From an uncultured Collinsella sp. (GTDB taxonomy: Bacteria; Actinomycetota; Coriobacteriia; Coriobacteriales; Coriobacteriaceae): a stretch of DNA of 15,044 nt. Below the pieces are notes generated by a model. It saw only the letters and a list, made by a program, of their open reading frames with translations. It had not been told where the DNA came from and did not search any database. How positions within the stretch are numbered: the stretch's first letter is position 1; each line of letters opens with the position of its first letter. The stretch lies in assembly GCA_900548495.1 (NCBI GenBank), contig URKT01000051.1, positions 1 to 15,044 on the forward strand, read 5' to 3'. The position numbers and the translations under genes are program-made. Below, one piece after another: positions 7,506 to 15,012 of this stretch.

Positions 7506-7536
7506 CGACCCCATGGAGACAGAAGAAAACGAATCA
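7506..7536 (+). repeat. 31-nt dispersed repeat, copy B (degenerate)
   Basis: It matches copy A at 25 of 31 positions, and all six differences are transitions. It lies 32 nt downstream of the stop codon of the permease-ATPase gene (minus strand), in the same orientation as copy A. Confidence 0.65.
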
Positions 7537-7568
7537 TTTTATTGTTGAGTTAGCGCCTGAAATGGCTT

Positions 7569-8945
7569 TTAGAGCGTGATGATATCCGAGATATCGAGGG
7601 CCCGAGCGTCAGCGGCATCGTGCGTGGCAAGCAACAGCATGCGGCCGTCGAGCAAGTCGAGCACGACCTCGGCGCATGCGTCGCGCGCAGCGATGTCTAG
7701 ACCGGTAAAGGGCTCGTCCAGAATCACTGCGCCGCCCGGGCACAGCAGGGCTCGGGCAATCTCGACGCGACGACGCTGCCCACCCGAGAGCTCAGCCACG
7801 CGTGCATGCACATCGATCCCCGGTACCAGCAGGCGCAACAGGGCTGCGGCACTCGAGGCATCCACGCGCGCGTCGGCGCACACCAGCACATTATCCAAGG
7901 CAGAAGCGTCCTCGACCAGGCGCACATCCTGAAACACCATGGAGCACGGTGCGCACTCCCCCGCCGCCAGCGCAAGCAACGTCGACTTGCCCACGCCCGA
8001 AGCGCCCATCACACAGGTGCGTCCACCGGCGGGCACATGAAGCACCAGCCCGTCGAGCGCCGGCGCCCAAGGCGCGCGATCGCCCACGGCAAGCGCAAGC
8101 TCCGCTGCAGCACCATCGCTCGCAGCCCCTGTACGCCCGCGCAGTCCATGCCCATGCGCCCGCACGGCAGTTCGCCACGCCACGGGCCCCGAAGCCCGCA
8201 GCAACCACACCAGCACGCGCTCGCATGCCCACGATGCCGCCACGACCAGCACGGTCCACGCCAGCAGGTCAGCCGTCTCGATGAGCAGCTTCGCCTGATA
8301 GATGCGCTCGCCCACGGTGCCCGTCGCCATGCCGATGAGCTCCGCCGCCACGCCGGCCTTCCAGCTCATGCCGATCACGGCACGCGCGCACGAAAGCACA
8401 AACGGCAGGACCTCGCGCCAGGTATGGGCGCAAAACAGACGCCAACCCCGCACGCCATGCAGATGAAACATCTGCTCCAGCGACTGATCAACCTGCGTCA
8501 AACCCTCGACCAGCGAAAAATACACGCCCGGCAGCGCCATCAAAAAGACCGCGGCGATGCTCACGCGCGCCGACCCCAACCAAATGAGCAGCAGGACCAC
8601 CACGCAGGCAACCGGTGTCGCCTTAACAAACGAAAGCGCAGGCGCCACCAAGCGGGCAAACGTCAGCGACCGCACCGAGGCTCCCGCCATCACGACGCCG
8701 CACACCGCGGCAAGCGCCAGCCCGCCCAAGATACGCGCACCCGAGCCTGCCAGAATCGCCCATGTGCCGGCATCGCATACCAGTCGTAGCAACGCCACCA
8801 CGACAGCGCCCGGCCCCGGCAAAATCAACGGCTGCGCCACGAGACCCGCCACCAGCACCCACACGGCAAGCCAAAAGGCGGCAACGGCACCTGCTGCCGC
8901 CACCGCCTTCATACGCTCTGCCATTTGTCGAGCAAACGCACGCAC
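7569..8945 (-). CDS. ABC importer permease fused to its ATPase (NitT/TauT/SsuBC-like)
   Basis: 458 aa with two domains normally encoded separately. Residues ~15-250 are a SsuC/TauC-type inner-membrane permease with several transmembrane segments and the cytoplasmic EAA-type loop near 157-181. Residues ~280-458 are an ABC ATPase with Walker A GASGVGKST (314-322), Q-loop Q339, signature LSGGQ (386-390), Walker B VILDEP (407-412) and switch H442. The stretch between Walker A and the Q-loop is only 16 residues, well short of the usual arm, so the ATPase is unusually compact. GTG 8945 has GGAG with a 9-nt spacer inside the end of the binding-protein gene, whose stop is 3 nt away. It would power import of the ligand bound by the adjacent lipoprotein; the substrate is unknown. 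It is the last gene of the hydrogenase operon. Confidence 0.9.
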   Translation of the reverse strand: MRAFARQMAERMKAVAAAGAVAAFWLAVWVLVAGLVAQPLILPGPGAVVVALLRLVCDAGTWAILAGSGARILGGLALAAVCGVVMAGASVRSLTFARLVAPALSFVKATPVACVVVLLLIWLGSARVSIAAVFLMALPGVYFSLVEGLTQVDQSLEQMFHLHGVRGWRLFCAHTWREVLPFVLSCARAVIGMSWKAGVAAELIGMATGTVGERIYQAKLLIETADLLAWTVLVVAASWACERVLVWLLRASGPVAWRTAVRAHGHGLRGRTGAASDGAAAELALAVGDRAPWAPALDGLVLHVPAGGRTCVMGASGVGKSTLLALAAGECAPCSMVFQDVRLVEDASALDNVLVCADARVDASSAAALLRLLVPGIDVHARVAELSGGQRRRVEIARALLCPGGAVILDEPFTGLDIAARDACAEVVLDLLDGRMLLLATHDAADARALDISDIITL

Positions 8946-8948
8946 GGG

Positions 8949-10004
8949 CTACTCCATGTAGTAGAAATCGTCAGCCGGGAGCTTGCCGCCCACGGCGCTC
9001 GCGTCCGCATCGGCCAGCACCTGCAGGTACCCACCGAGCGCCGCCTTCATATCCCTCCCCGTCTGGCACACGAGCATGCACCCGGGAATCGCCTTTTCGG
9101 CAATCGCGGCGTTATCCACGATACCCGCATCGACCACGGCCTGAGCCCAGTCCGCCGGCACCGCGTTCACGTCCTCAACGCTCGCAGCATGGCAGCTCAG
9201 GAATTCCGCCACGGCCTCGGGATGCTCCTCGGCAAAGGCCCGACGCACCACGGTCACGCCCGTCAGCAAACGGGAGCCCGTGTCGCCCGCCAGCTCATCC
9301 CACACATCGGTCAGACTCACCGGCGCCGACAGCTTGCCTTCGCTCTTTGCGATGGCAGCGGTCTTGAACGGCTCGGGCAGCACGCCCACGGCAGACGGAT
9401 CGGCAAGCAGCACCGAGAGCACCTCGGTGGGCTCGCTCTTAAACTCAAGCGCCACCTGGCCGGTCAGGCCCGCGCGCTCCAACAGGTAGTTCATGACGTA
9501 CTCCGGCGTGGTGCCCTTGCCCGTCATATAGACAGTATGGCCCGCCAGATCGCCAAACGAAGTAACGTCCGCGTTACCCGTCACCACGTTCAGCACGCCC
9601 AGCGTGTTGATGTCGATGACCTGCACCGCACCCTCAGTCTTGTTGTAGAGTACGCTCGCCACGTTGGCGGGCACCAGGGCGATATCGATATCGTCCTGAA
9701 TGACCTTGGGCACAATCTCATCGGCGGCAGTATTGATCGCAAAGTCGAACTCATTGTCCGTCTCGCCATCGGCTGCCCGGTCCATAAACTGCACCAGACC
9801 AATCGAGGTCGGCCCCTTGAGCGAGGCGACGCGCACCTCGACCGGCTCTGCAGCAGCACCGGCGCCGTCCGTGGCAGCCGAGCCCGCGGCGGACCCGGCA
9901 CCGGCAGCCCCGCCGCCACAGCCCGCGAGTGCAAGCGACAGCGCACCCGCGGCAAGCGCCGAGGCAAACCCCCGGCGCGACAGCTCAAAATCAAACGCGC
10001 GCAT
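8949..10004 (-). CDS. ABC transporter solute-binding lipoprotein (NMT1/SsuA-like)
   Basis: 351 aa. The N-terminus carries a twin-arginine-like SRRGF (9-13), a hydrophobic stretch and a lipobox LAGC with C29, then a Gly/Ala/Ser-rich linker, so it should be a lipid-anchored extracytoplasmic protein, possibly exported by Tat. The mature part resembles the periplasmic-binding type II fold of NitT/TauT/SsuA/THI5 proteins (VEVRVASLKGPTSIGL, DIALVPANVASVL, LPEPFKTAA). The start is taken as ATG 10004, two bases after the HydA stop; a GTG at 10013, overlapping hydA, is possible, and GAGGGG lies upstream of both. The next gene is the permease-ATPase. The ligand cannot be read from sequence: sulfonates, nitrate, thiamine precursors and others are all bound by this fold. 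Confidence 0.88.
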   Translation of the reverse strand: MRAFDFELSRRGFASALAAGALSLALAGCGGGAAGAGSAAGSAATDGAGAAAEPVEVRVASLKGPTSIGLVQFMDRAADGETDNEFDFAINTAADEIVPKVIQDDIDIALVPANVASVLYNKTEGAVQVIDINTLGVLNVVTGNADVTSFGDLAGHTVYMTGKGTTPEYVMNYLLERAGLTGQVALEFKSEPTEVLSVLLADPSAVGVLPEPFKTAAIAKSEGKLSAPVSLTDVWDELAGDTGSRLLTGVTVVRRAFAEEHPEAVAEFLSCHAASVEDVNAVPADWAQAVVDAGIVDNAAIAEKAIPGCMLVCQTGRDMKAALGGYLQVLADADASAVGGKLPADDFYYME

Positions 10005-10006
10005 CG

Positions 10007-11818
10007 CTAGCACGTCCCCTCGTTAGGCATCGTCCATGCGTGATGGTCGGTATGCAGCAGATCCTCAGCCAGCGACGAGAGCGGCTCGCCCAAGAACTCG
10101 CGGTAGCACGCCTGGACATCGGGATTCTCGTGCGAGAAACGAATGTCCGCAGCGGCATCCAGGCCCCAGAGCACCTGGCCACGCTCGGCTGCCAGCTCGC
10201 AGCCGTCGTGGATGGGCTGACCGCCGCCACCGACGCAGCCGCCCGGGCACGCCATAACCTCAACGAAGTCATAGCTCACGCGGCCGTCGCGAATCGCGTC
10301 GAGCAGACGGGCAGCGTTGCCCAGCCCGTGTGCCACGGCGACGCGCACCTTGGTGCCATCGATATCGGCCACGGCCTCCTTCCAGCCGTCCAGGCCGCGC
10401 ACATCGGTAAAGAAGTCGGCGTCGGGGTTCTTGCCCGTCACCAGGTAATAGGCCGAGCGCACGGCGGCCTCCATCACGCCGCCCGTGGTGCCAAAGATCA
10501 CACCCGCACCCGTGCCAAAGCCCAGCGGCGTATCGAGCGGCTCCTCAACTAGCGTATCCACGCTCACGTGGCTCGCGCGGACCATGCGCACCATCTCGCG
10601 CACCGTCAGCGCAACGTCCACATCGGGCGTGCCGCCCTCGCCCACCATGCTCGGCAGCGCGCACTCGGCCTTCTTGGCCGTGCACGGCATCACGGACACC
10701 ACAAACAGGCGCTCGGGCTCCACGCCCAGCACCTTGGCGTAGTAGGTCTTGGCGATGGCGCCGAACATCTGCTGCGGCGACTTGGACGTGGACAGGCTGT
10801 CGACAAACTCGGGGTAACGCGCCTTCACAAAGCGTACCCAGCCCGGGCAGCAGCTCGTGAACATGGGCCAGCTGCGGCTGTCGCCCTCGCCCTTGGCGGC
10901 CTCGCCCAGGCGCTTGAGCAGCTCGGAGCCCTCTTCCATAATGGTGAGGTCGGCCGAGAAATCGGTATCGAACACGTACTCAAAGCCAACGCGGCGCAGC
11001 GCGCAAGCCAAGCGCTCAACGGTAGCCTCCTCGCGAGATATGCCGAGCTCCTCGCCCCAGGCGCTGCGCACGGCCGGCGCAATCTGCACCAGCACGATCT
11101 TGTCGGGATCGGCGAGAGCATCGAACACGGTCTCGGTATCGTCGCGCTCGCGCAGTGCGCCCGTCGGGCAATGCGTTATGCACTGGCCGCACGCGACGCA
11201 TTCGGTCTTGCCGATCGGCGCGCGCCCGCGGGTACCCACGGCGGTATGCGTGGCGCGGTTGGTCAGGTCCCAAATCCCTAGCCCCTGCACGCTCTCGCAC
11301 ACCTTGATACAGCGCATGCATTTAATGCACTTGTCGTTTTCGCGGATGATGGGAAAATCGAAATCCCAGCCCTCGCCCGCCAAATGCCTTTGATACGGCA
11401 GATAAAAAATACCCAGGTCGTTGGCGATGGTCTGTAGGTTGCAGTTGCCGCTGCGCACGCAGCTCGTGCACTGCGAATCGTGCTGGGACAGCAGCAGCTG
11501 CACGTTGGTGCGGCGAGCCTCGCGGGCCTTGGGGCTGTTGGTGTGCACCACCATGCCGTCGAGCACGTAGTTGTTGCAGGCGGCGACCAGCTGATCGCAG
11601 CCCTCGACCTCGACCACGCACACGCGGCAGCCGCCGATCTCGTTCAGATCGCGCAGATAGCACAGGGTGGGAATCTGGATGCCGACGGACTTGGCCGCAT
11701 CCAGGATCGTGGTGTGCTCGGGCACCACGACTTCGCAGTTATCGATAATGAGCCTGACCATGTTGTGCGCTCCGTTTTCGCTGTTGTCGCCGACGGTGGT
11801 TTTGTTGAGCTCTACCAT
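10007..11818 (-). CDS. hydA: [FeFe] hydrogenase, group A catalytic subunit (HydA)
   Basis: 603 aa with CpI-like architecture. It has an N-terminal [2Fe-2S] domain (C53, C64, C67, C81), a His-Cys3 cluster (H113, C117, C120, C126) and two [4Fe-4S] clusters (C164/167/170/174 and C207/210/213/217). The H-cluster domain follows: L1 TSCCPGW (C323 proton relay, C324 ligand), L2 MPCTAKKAE (C379) and L3 ACPGGCVGGGGQP (C524, C528). All ligands are present, so it should be active if HydE/F/G maturases are supplied from elsewhere; none is in this window. ATG 11818 overlaps the stop of the upstream GltD-like gene by 7 nt and has GGAGG 8 nt ahead. A second ATG at 11761 (MVRLII) also has GGAG. Pairing with a GltD-like partner points to the glutamate-synthase-linked class (HydDB group A2), which needs a tree to confirm. 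It catalyses reversible H2 formation. Confidence 0.95.
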   Translation of the reverse strand: MVELNKTTVGDNSENGAHNMVRLIIDNCEVVVPEHTTILDAAKSVGIQIPTLCYLRDLNEIGGCRVCVVEVEGCDQLVAACNNYVLDGMVVHTNSPKAREARRTNVQLLLSQHDSQCTSCVRSGNCNLQTIANDLGIFYLPYQRHLAGEGWDFDFPIIRENDKCIKCMRCIKVCESVQGLGIWDLTNRATHTAVGTRGRAPIGKTECVACGQCITHCPTGALRERDDTETVFDALADPDKIVLVQIAPAVRSAWGEELGISREEATVERLACALRRVGFEYVFDTDFSADLTIMEEGSELLKRLGEAAKGEGDSRSWPMFTSCCPGWVRFVKARYPEFVDSLSTSKSPQQMFGAIAKTYYAKVLGVEPERLFVVSVMPCTAKKAECALPSMVGEGGTPDVDVALTVREMVRMVRASHVSVDTLVEEPLDTPLGFGTGAGVIFGTTGGVMEAAVRSAYYLVTGKNPDADFFTDVRGLDGWKEAVADIDGTKVRVAVAHGLGNAARLLDAIRDGRVSYDFVEVMACPGGCVGGGGQPIHDGCELAAERGQVLWGLDAAADIRFSHENPDVQACYREFLGEPLSSLAEDLLHTDHHAWTMPNEGTC

Positions 11819-13644
11819 TCCAGGTTCCTCCCTCCGCGGAACGCGCCAAAGCCAAAGTGGTCGCAACGCAGGCAGCGGCTTGCCTCCTGGCGCGCCTCCT
11901 CCTCGGTAAGGCCCTGCTCGACCAGATTCCAATCGTGAATACGCTCGCCGGCCTCGCGCTCGCCCAGCTCGCAGCGGCCGCACTCGTGCTTGCCCTTAAA
12001 CTGAACGGTCGGCAGCTCCACGTCGAGCTTGATCTTGTGGTCGAAGCCCAGATAGCGGTCGATGTTTGCCGAAGCCACGCGGCCGGCGTTGATGGCACGG
12101 ATGACGGTGGCGGGGCCGGTCTGGCAGTCGCCGCCGCTAAAGAGGCCATCGAAGTTGGGCACGGCACCGTCCGAGTCGGTGACCACGCAACCCCACTTGC
12201 AGGCGATGCCCATGTCCTCAAACGGCTTGGAATCGATGTCCTGGCCAATGGCGACAAACACGCGCTCGCAGGGGATGACGCGCTCGGGCGTAGCGGCGGC
12301 ACGCGGAGCCGGACGACCGCGGCGGGGCTCGCCGATAATCTGCGGTTGCACGCGCAGGCCGCTCACGCGACCATCTTCGCCCGTCTCGATGGCGAGCGGC
12401 GCCGTGAGCTCCAGAACCTCGCAACCCTCGGCCTGGGCGCCGGCAATCTCGGCGTCCTGGGCCGTCATATCGCAGATGCGACGGCGGTAGACGATGCTCA
12501 CCTTTTCGGCACCGCAGCGCACGGCAGAGCGCGCCACGTCCATGGCCACGTTGCCGCCGCCGATGACGCACACGCGCTGGCCGCTCAGGTCGGGCAGCTC
12601 GTCGTCTCCGATGGCGCGCAGCATCTTGACGGCCGACTCCACGCCGGGCGCCTCTTCACCCGGAAGGCCGAGCTTCTTGTCGCTATGGGCACCGATGGCC
12701 AGGTAGACGGCATCGAACTCGTCGCGCAGGCGAGCGAGCTCCTCGCCGTTCACGGAGTGATCGAGCTCAACGTCGATGCCGGCGCTCAAGATCCAGTCGA
12801 TCTCGGCCTGCAGGCGCTCGCGCGGCAGACGATAGCTGGGGATGCCGTAGCGCAGCATGCCGCCCAAGTGGTGGCGCTGCTCAAAAATGGTCACCTTGTG
12901 GCCCATCACGGCCAGGTAGTAGGCACAGGAAAGGCCAGCCGGGCCGCCGCCGATCACGGAGACGCGCTTACCGGTGTTGTCCACTACATGCGGCTTGTGG
13001 TCGTTGAGGTCACTGTGCTCAACGGCAAAACGCTTGAGGGCGAGGATGTTCATGGGGTCGTCGACCATGCCACGGCGGCAATGCATCTCGCAGGGATGCT
13101 CGCACACCAGGCCGCAAACGAGCGGCAGCGGGTTATTCTTGCGGATGACCTTGACGGCATCGGCATAGCGGCCGGCCTCGACGAGCGAAATGTAACCGGG
13201 AATGTCGACATGCGCCGGACAGCCCGAGACGCACGGGACGCGGGCCTCGCGGTCAAAGCCACAGGAGTGCTCGCGGATGTGGTGCTCAAAATCGTCACGG
13301 AAACCGCGGATAGCCGTAAGCGCCATGGCGCCGGCCTCGTAACCGATGGCGCAATCGCTCGAAAGATAGATGGTGCGGGCCGTGCGCTCAATCAAGTTGA
13401 GCGTGGACTCGTCGGCGCGGCCCTCGAGCACATCGGCGAGCAGGTCGCTCAGCGCGCTCAGGCCCACGCGGCAGGGCGTGCACTTGCCGCAGCTCTGGGT
13501 GGAGCACAGGTTGACGAGCGCCGCCGTAAACTCGACGGGGCACGGGGCGAGTGAACTCACCGCCAGACGACGTCCGAGTGCATCGTGCAGGTCGTCCATG
13601 ACGGCCTGAGCGTGGCTGCGTTCCATTACGTGCAGTCGAGCCAT
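11812..13644 (-). CDS. NuoF-fragment / GltD-like FAD-NAD(P) electron-transfer protein
   Basis: 610 aa. Residues ~45-110 correspond only to the C-terminal [4Fe-4S] domain of NuoF/HydB (SCGKCTPCR, C52/C55/C58, with C98); the FMN/NADH-binding part of NuoF is absent. The remainder is a GltD-type oxidoreductase: Cys-rich Fe-S domain (C138, C142, C177, C181, C185, C189), FAD-binding GGGPAG (232-237) and NAD(P)-binding GGGNVAMD (362-369), with ATG(A)-type closing motif GLFSGGDCQTGPATVIRA. Two extra CxxC pairs near the C-terminus (C555/C558, C591/C594) may hold another cluster. It would pass electrons between NAD(P)H and HydA. Start: ATG 13644 with AGGGG 5 nt upstream; GTG 13659 is less likely. First gene of the four-gene operon. 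Confidence 0.92.
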   Translation of the reverse strand: MARLHVMERSHAQAVMDDLHDALGRRLAVSSLAPCPVEFTAALVNLCSTQSCGKCTPCRVGLSALSDLLADVLEGRADESTLNLIERTARTIYLSSDCAIGYEAGAMALTAIRGFRDDFEHHIREHSCGFDREARVPCVSGCPAHVDIPGYISLVEAGRYADAVKVIRKNNPLPLVCGLVCEHPCEMHCRRGMVDDPMNILALKRFAVEHSDLNDHKPHVVDNTGKRVSVIGGGPAGLSCAYYLAVMGHKVTIFEQRHHLGGMLRYGIPSYRLPRERLQAEIDWILSAGIDVELDHSVNGEELARLRDEFDAVYLAIGAHSDKKLGLPGEEAPGVESAVKMLRAIGDDELPDLSGQRVCVIGGGNVAMDVARSAVRCGAEKVSIVYRRRICDMTAQDAEIAGAQAEGCEVLELTAPLAIETGEDGRVSGLRVQPQIIGEPRRGRPAPRAAATPERVIPCERVFVAIGQDIDSKPFEDMGIACKWGCVVTDSDGAVPNFDGLFSGGDCQTGPATVIRAINAGRVASANIDRYLGFDHKIKLDVELPTVQFKGKHECGRCELGEREAGERIHDWNLVEQGLTEEEARQEASRCLRCDHFGFGAFRGGRNLEW

Positions 13645-13665
13645 AAGATCCCCTCTCACATGGCA

Positions 13666-13685
13666 GCCCGGAGGCGAGGCCGGGC
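13666..13685 (-). other. GC-rich hairpin in the hydrogenase operon leader
   Basis: GCCCGG and CCGGGC form a 6-bp stem with an 8-nt loop, ending about 20 nt upstream of the first gene's start and just before its AGGGG site. It could affect translation or mRNA stability. The stem is short, so confidence is low. Confidence 0.35.
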
Positions 13686-13708
13686 GAAATTGCTACACGC
13701 ACAACACT

Positions 13709-13729
13709 GACCTAAAAAGTTGTTAGGTC
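13709..13729. promoter_or_regulatory. GACCTAA/TTAGGTC dyad upstream of the hydrogenase operon
   Basis: Perfect 7-bp arms (13709-13715 and 13723-13729) lie around a 7-nt centre, 65-85 nt upstream of the first ATG. This is the size of an operator for a dimeric repressor, or of a small leader hairpin. It does not match the Rex or FNR consensus I know. Confidence 0.4.
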
Positions 13730-13759
13730 TCCACGCAGTTCGGCAGGCGGTATGAAATG

Positions 13760-13775
13760 TCACCATCAGCGGTGA
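13760..13775. promoter_or_regulatory. TCACC-N6-GGTGA dyad near the predicted start point
   Basis: A 5-bp perfect inverted repeat sits just downstream of the candidate -10 box on the minus strand, where a repressor would block initiation. Short arms make it suggestive only. Confidence 0.3.
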
Positions 13776-13783
13776 AAATGAAC

Positions 13784-13813
13784 ATTATCGCAGATAAATG
13801 CCATATTTGATAA
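13784..13813 (-). promoter_or_regulatory. Candidate promoter of the hydrogenase operon
   Basis: On the minus strand TTATCA (-35, 4/6) and GATAAT (-10, 5/6) are separated by 18 bp in the AT-rich part of the gap. The implied leader is about 130 nt and contains the two dyads described separately. An AACGCGTT palindrome lies just upstream at 13814-13821. No other promoter-like pair looks better in this gap. Confidence 0.4.
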
Positions 13814-13873
13814 AACGCGTTACCAAATTGCAATATTCAATGTGAAAAAGAGCGCCTTACTATTTTTCCTTTT

Positions 13874-13937
13874 TGATCCGTTTTCCTCCGTCCCCTTCGG
13901 ATCACATGATCCCTTGGGAACGGAGGAAAACGGATCG
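13874..13937. repeat. 31-nt dispersed repeat, head-to-head pair (copy C)
   Basis: Two copies in opposite orientation (13874-13904 on minus, 13907-13937 on plus) are separated by 2 nt. Together they make a 21-bp inverted repeat with one mismatch (13875-13895 against 13916-13936), plus an inner GGATCA-CA-TGATCC dyad at 13899-13912. TTTTT follows on the plus strand, but no plus-strand gene ends here. It is 48 nt downstream of the flavodoxin-ferredoxin gene's stop, matching the 3'-side placement of copies A and B. Confidence 0.85.
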
Positions 13938-13940
13938 TTT

Positions 13941-13973
13941 TTGGTGCAAAAGGGCCAGGTTTGTTTGCACCAA
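13941..13973 (-). terminator. Hairpin after the flavodoxin-ferredoxin gene
   Basis: TTGGTGCAAA and TTTGCACCAA form a perfect 10-bp stem with a 13-nt loop, starting 11 nt beyond the minus-strand stop codon. The expected T-run is missing (AAACG follows on the minus strand). If it ends transcription it is atypical and may act together with the adjoining repeat. Confidence 0.4.
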
Positions 13974-13984
13974 TCTCACTTGCG

Positions 13985-14746
13985 CTAGATGAAGAGCTCG
14001 CATCCCTTCCGCGCGACGCAAACCTTGCTCAGCATCTGGGAAACAGCGGATAGTTTGTTGGAATCAAGCTTGCGAGCACCTCGCGGACATACGGCGATGC
14101 AGCGCATGCAGGAGATGCACGCCTCGCCAGCTGCTCGTTTGGAGTCACCCTTGTCGATAGCACAAACGGGGCACGCCGCGGCGCATGCACCGCAGGAGAC
14201 GCAATCCTCTGTTGCCTCGGGCGCCATGCGGTGACCTCCAGCTTGTTTATAAGGACGATTGCCGGGGATAGAGGGCTCGGACGCATCCTCAGCCAACAGC
14301 TTTTGCTGAATTTGCTGAGCAAACTCAGCAAGCTGCGCCGCATCCTGCGCATCCGGACGACCGGCAGCAAACTGTCGCGCAATGGAATGTTCTGCAATGG
14401 CCGCAACTGCCGCGATCACCCGGAATCCCGCATGCTTCGCAACGTCCTCCAGCTCTACGAGCGTGTCCTCAAACGCGCGGTTTCCGTAGACGCACACCAG
14501 AACGGCCCGCGCTCCGTTGCCGTGAACCATGCCCAACCGGTCAGCCACCACAGCCGGGATTCTACCGGCATACGCCGGCACAGAGATTACGGCCACGTCG
14601 TCCTCAGTCATCGAGACAGCGCTGAAATCTAGCCCGCTATCGGTCAGATCGACGGTAACGGTATTCTTGTCCAGTGCCCCGGCCACAAGGCCAGACACCT
14701 TCTGCGTTCCACCCGTCGGACTAAACACAATTTCGAATACGCTCAT
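13985..14746 (-). CDS. EFR1-like flavodoxin plus 2x[4Fe-4S] ferredoxin protein
   Basis: 253 aa. The N-terminal ~150 residues are a flavodoxin-like FMN domain whose phosphate loop is SPTGGTQKV (9-17), followed by AVISVPAYAGRIP (52-64) and VCVYGNRAFEDTL (84-96). The C-terminus has two classical 4Fe-4S motifs, C182/185/188 with C192 and C210/213/216 with C220. This order is that of the EFR1 family of ferrodoxins, thought to shuttle low-potential electrons; its partner is not known. ATG 14746 is preceded by GGAGG with a 9-nt spacer; a start nine codons earlier at 14773 is less likely. It stands alone, 340 nt upstream of the hydrogenase operon on the same strand, so it may supply or accept electrons for that enzyme, but it probably has its own promoter. 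Confidence 0.9.
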   Translation of the reverse strand: MSVFEIVFSPTGGTQKVSGLVAGALDKNTVTVDLTDSGLDFSAVSMTEDDVAVISVPAYAGRIPAVVADRLGMVHGNGARAVLVCVYGNRAFEDTLVELEDVAKHAGFRVIAAVAAIAEHSIARQFAAGRPDAQDAAQLAEFAQQIQQKLLAEDASEPSIPGNRPYKQAGGHRMAPEATEDCVSCGACAAACPVCAIDKGDSKRAAGEACISCMRCIAVCPRGARKLDSNKLSAVSQMLSKVCVARKGCELFI

Positions 14747-14881
14747 CGAGGCACCCTCCCCTACGCCTGGCAACGCGTCAAGCCGCTTTCACATCCAGCC
14801 AGAGTATACGGCACGTGGGGTCCCCGTTTTGATGCACCAAGCACCCCAATGCACCCACCCTACGCTGTCTGCCTCTTCGTT

Positions 14882-14918
14882 TTGTATAAATTACGGTACA
14901 GATTGTATATATTTACGG
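14882..14918. repeat. Direct repeat with 21-bp period
   Basis: TTGTATAAATTACGG at 14882-14896 recurs as TTGTATATATTTACGG at 14903-14918, with one inserted base and one change. The 21-bp period is two helical turns, so both copies face the same side of the DNA, as in operator or iteron pairs. The AT-rich units also contain -10-like TATATA/TATATT. Confidence 0.6.
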
Positions 14919-15012
14919 GATACCGCCGTGCTCTCCTGAGGTACCCCATCCTGGCCCGTGCAAAAAACGGAGTATTCTGCAACGTGACCGGTAGCGCGCA
15001 GAGATGTGGTGT

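Noticed and set aside
8925..10010. 361-codon plus-strand open frame opposite the binding-protein gene
   Set aside because: Its His/Arg-rich composition is the mirror of an Ala/Val-rich lipoprotein; no motif was seen.
11857..13554. 565-codon plus-strand open frame opposite the GltD-like gene
   Set aside because: It is antisense to a gene with complete FAD, NAD(P) and Fe-S motifs. High-GC coding DNA often leaves the opposite frame open, and the translation is an Ala/Asp/His/Val-rich sequence without recognisable domains.
13741..13870. Rex or FNR operator upstream of the hydrogenase operon
   Set aside because: Searched for TTGTGAA-type and TTGAT-N4-ATCAA-type sites; only weak partial matches (for example TTCACA, TATCAAA) were found.
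14029..14632. Overlapping frames within the flavodoxin-ferredoxin gene
   Set aside because: They are shadows of a gene with intact FMN and 2x[4Fe-4S] motifs.
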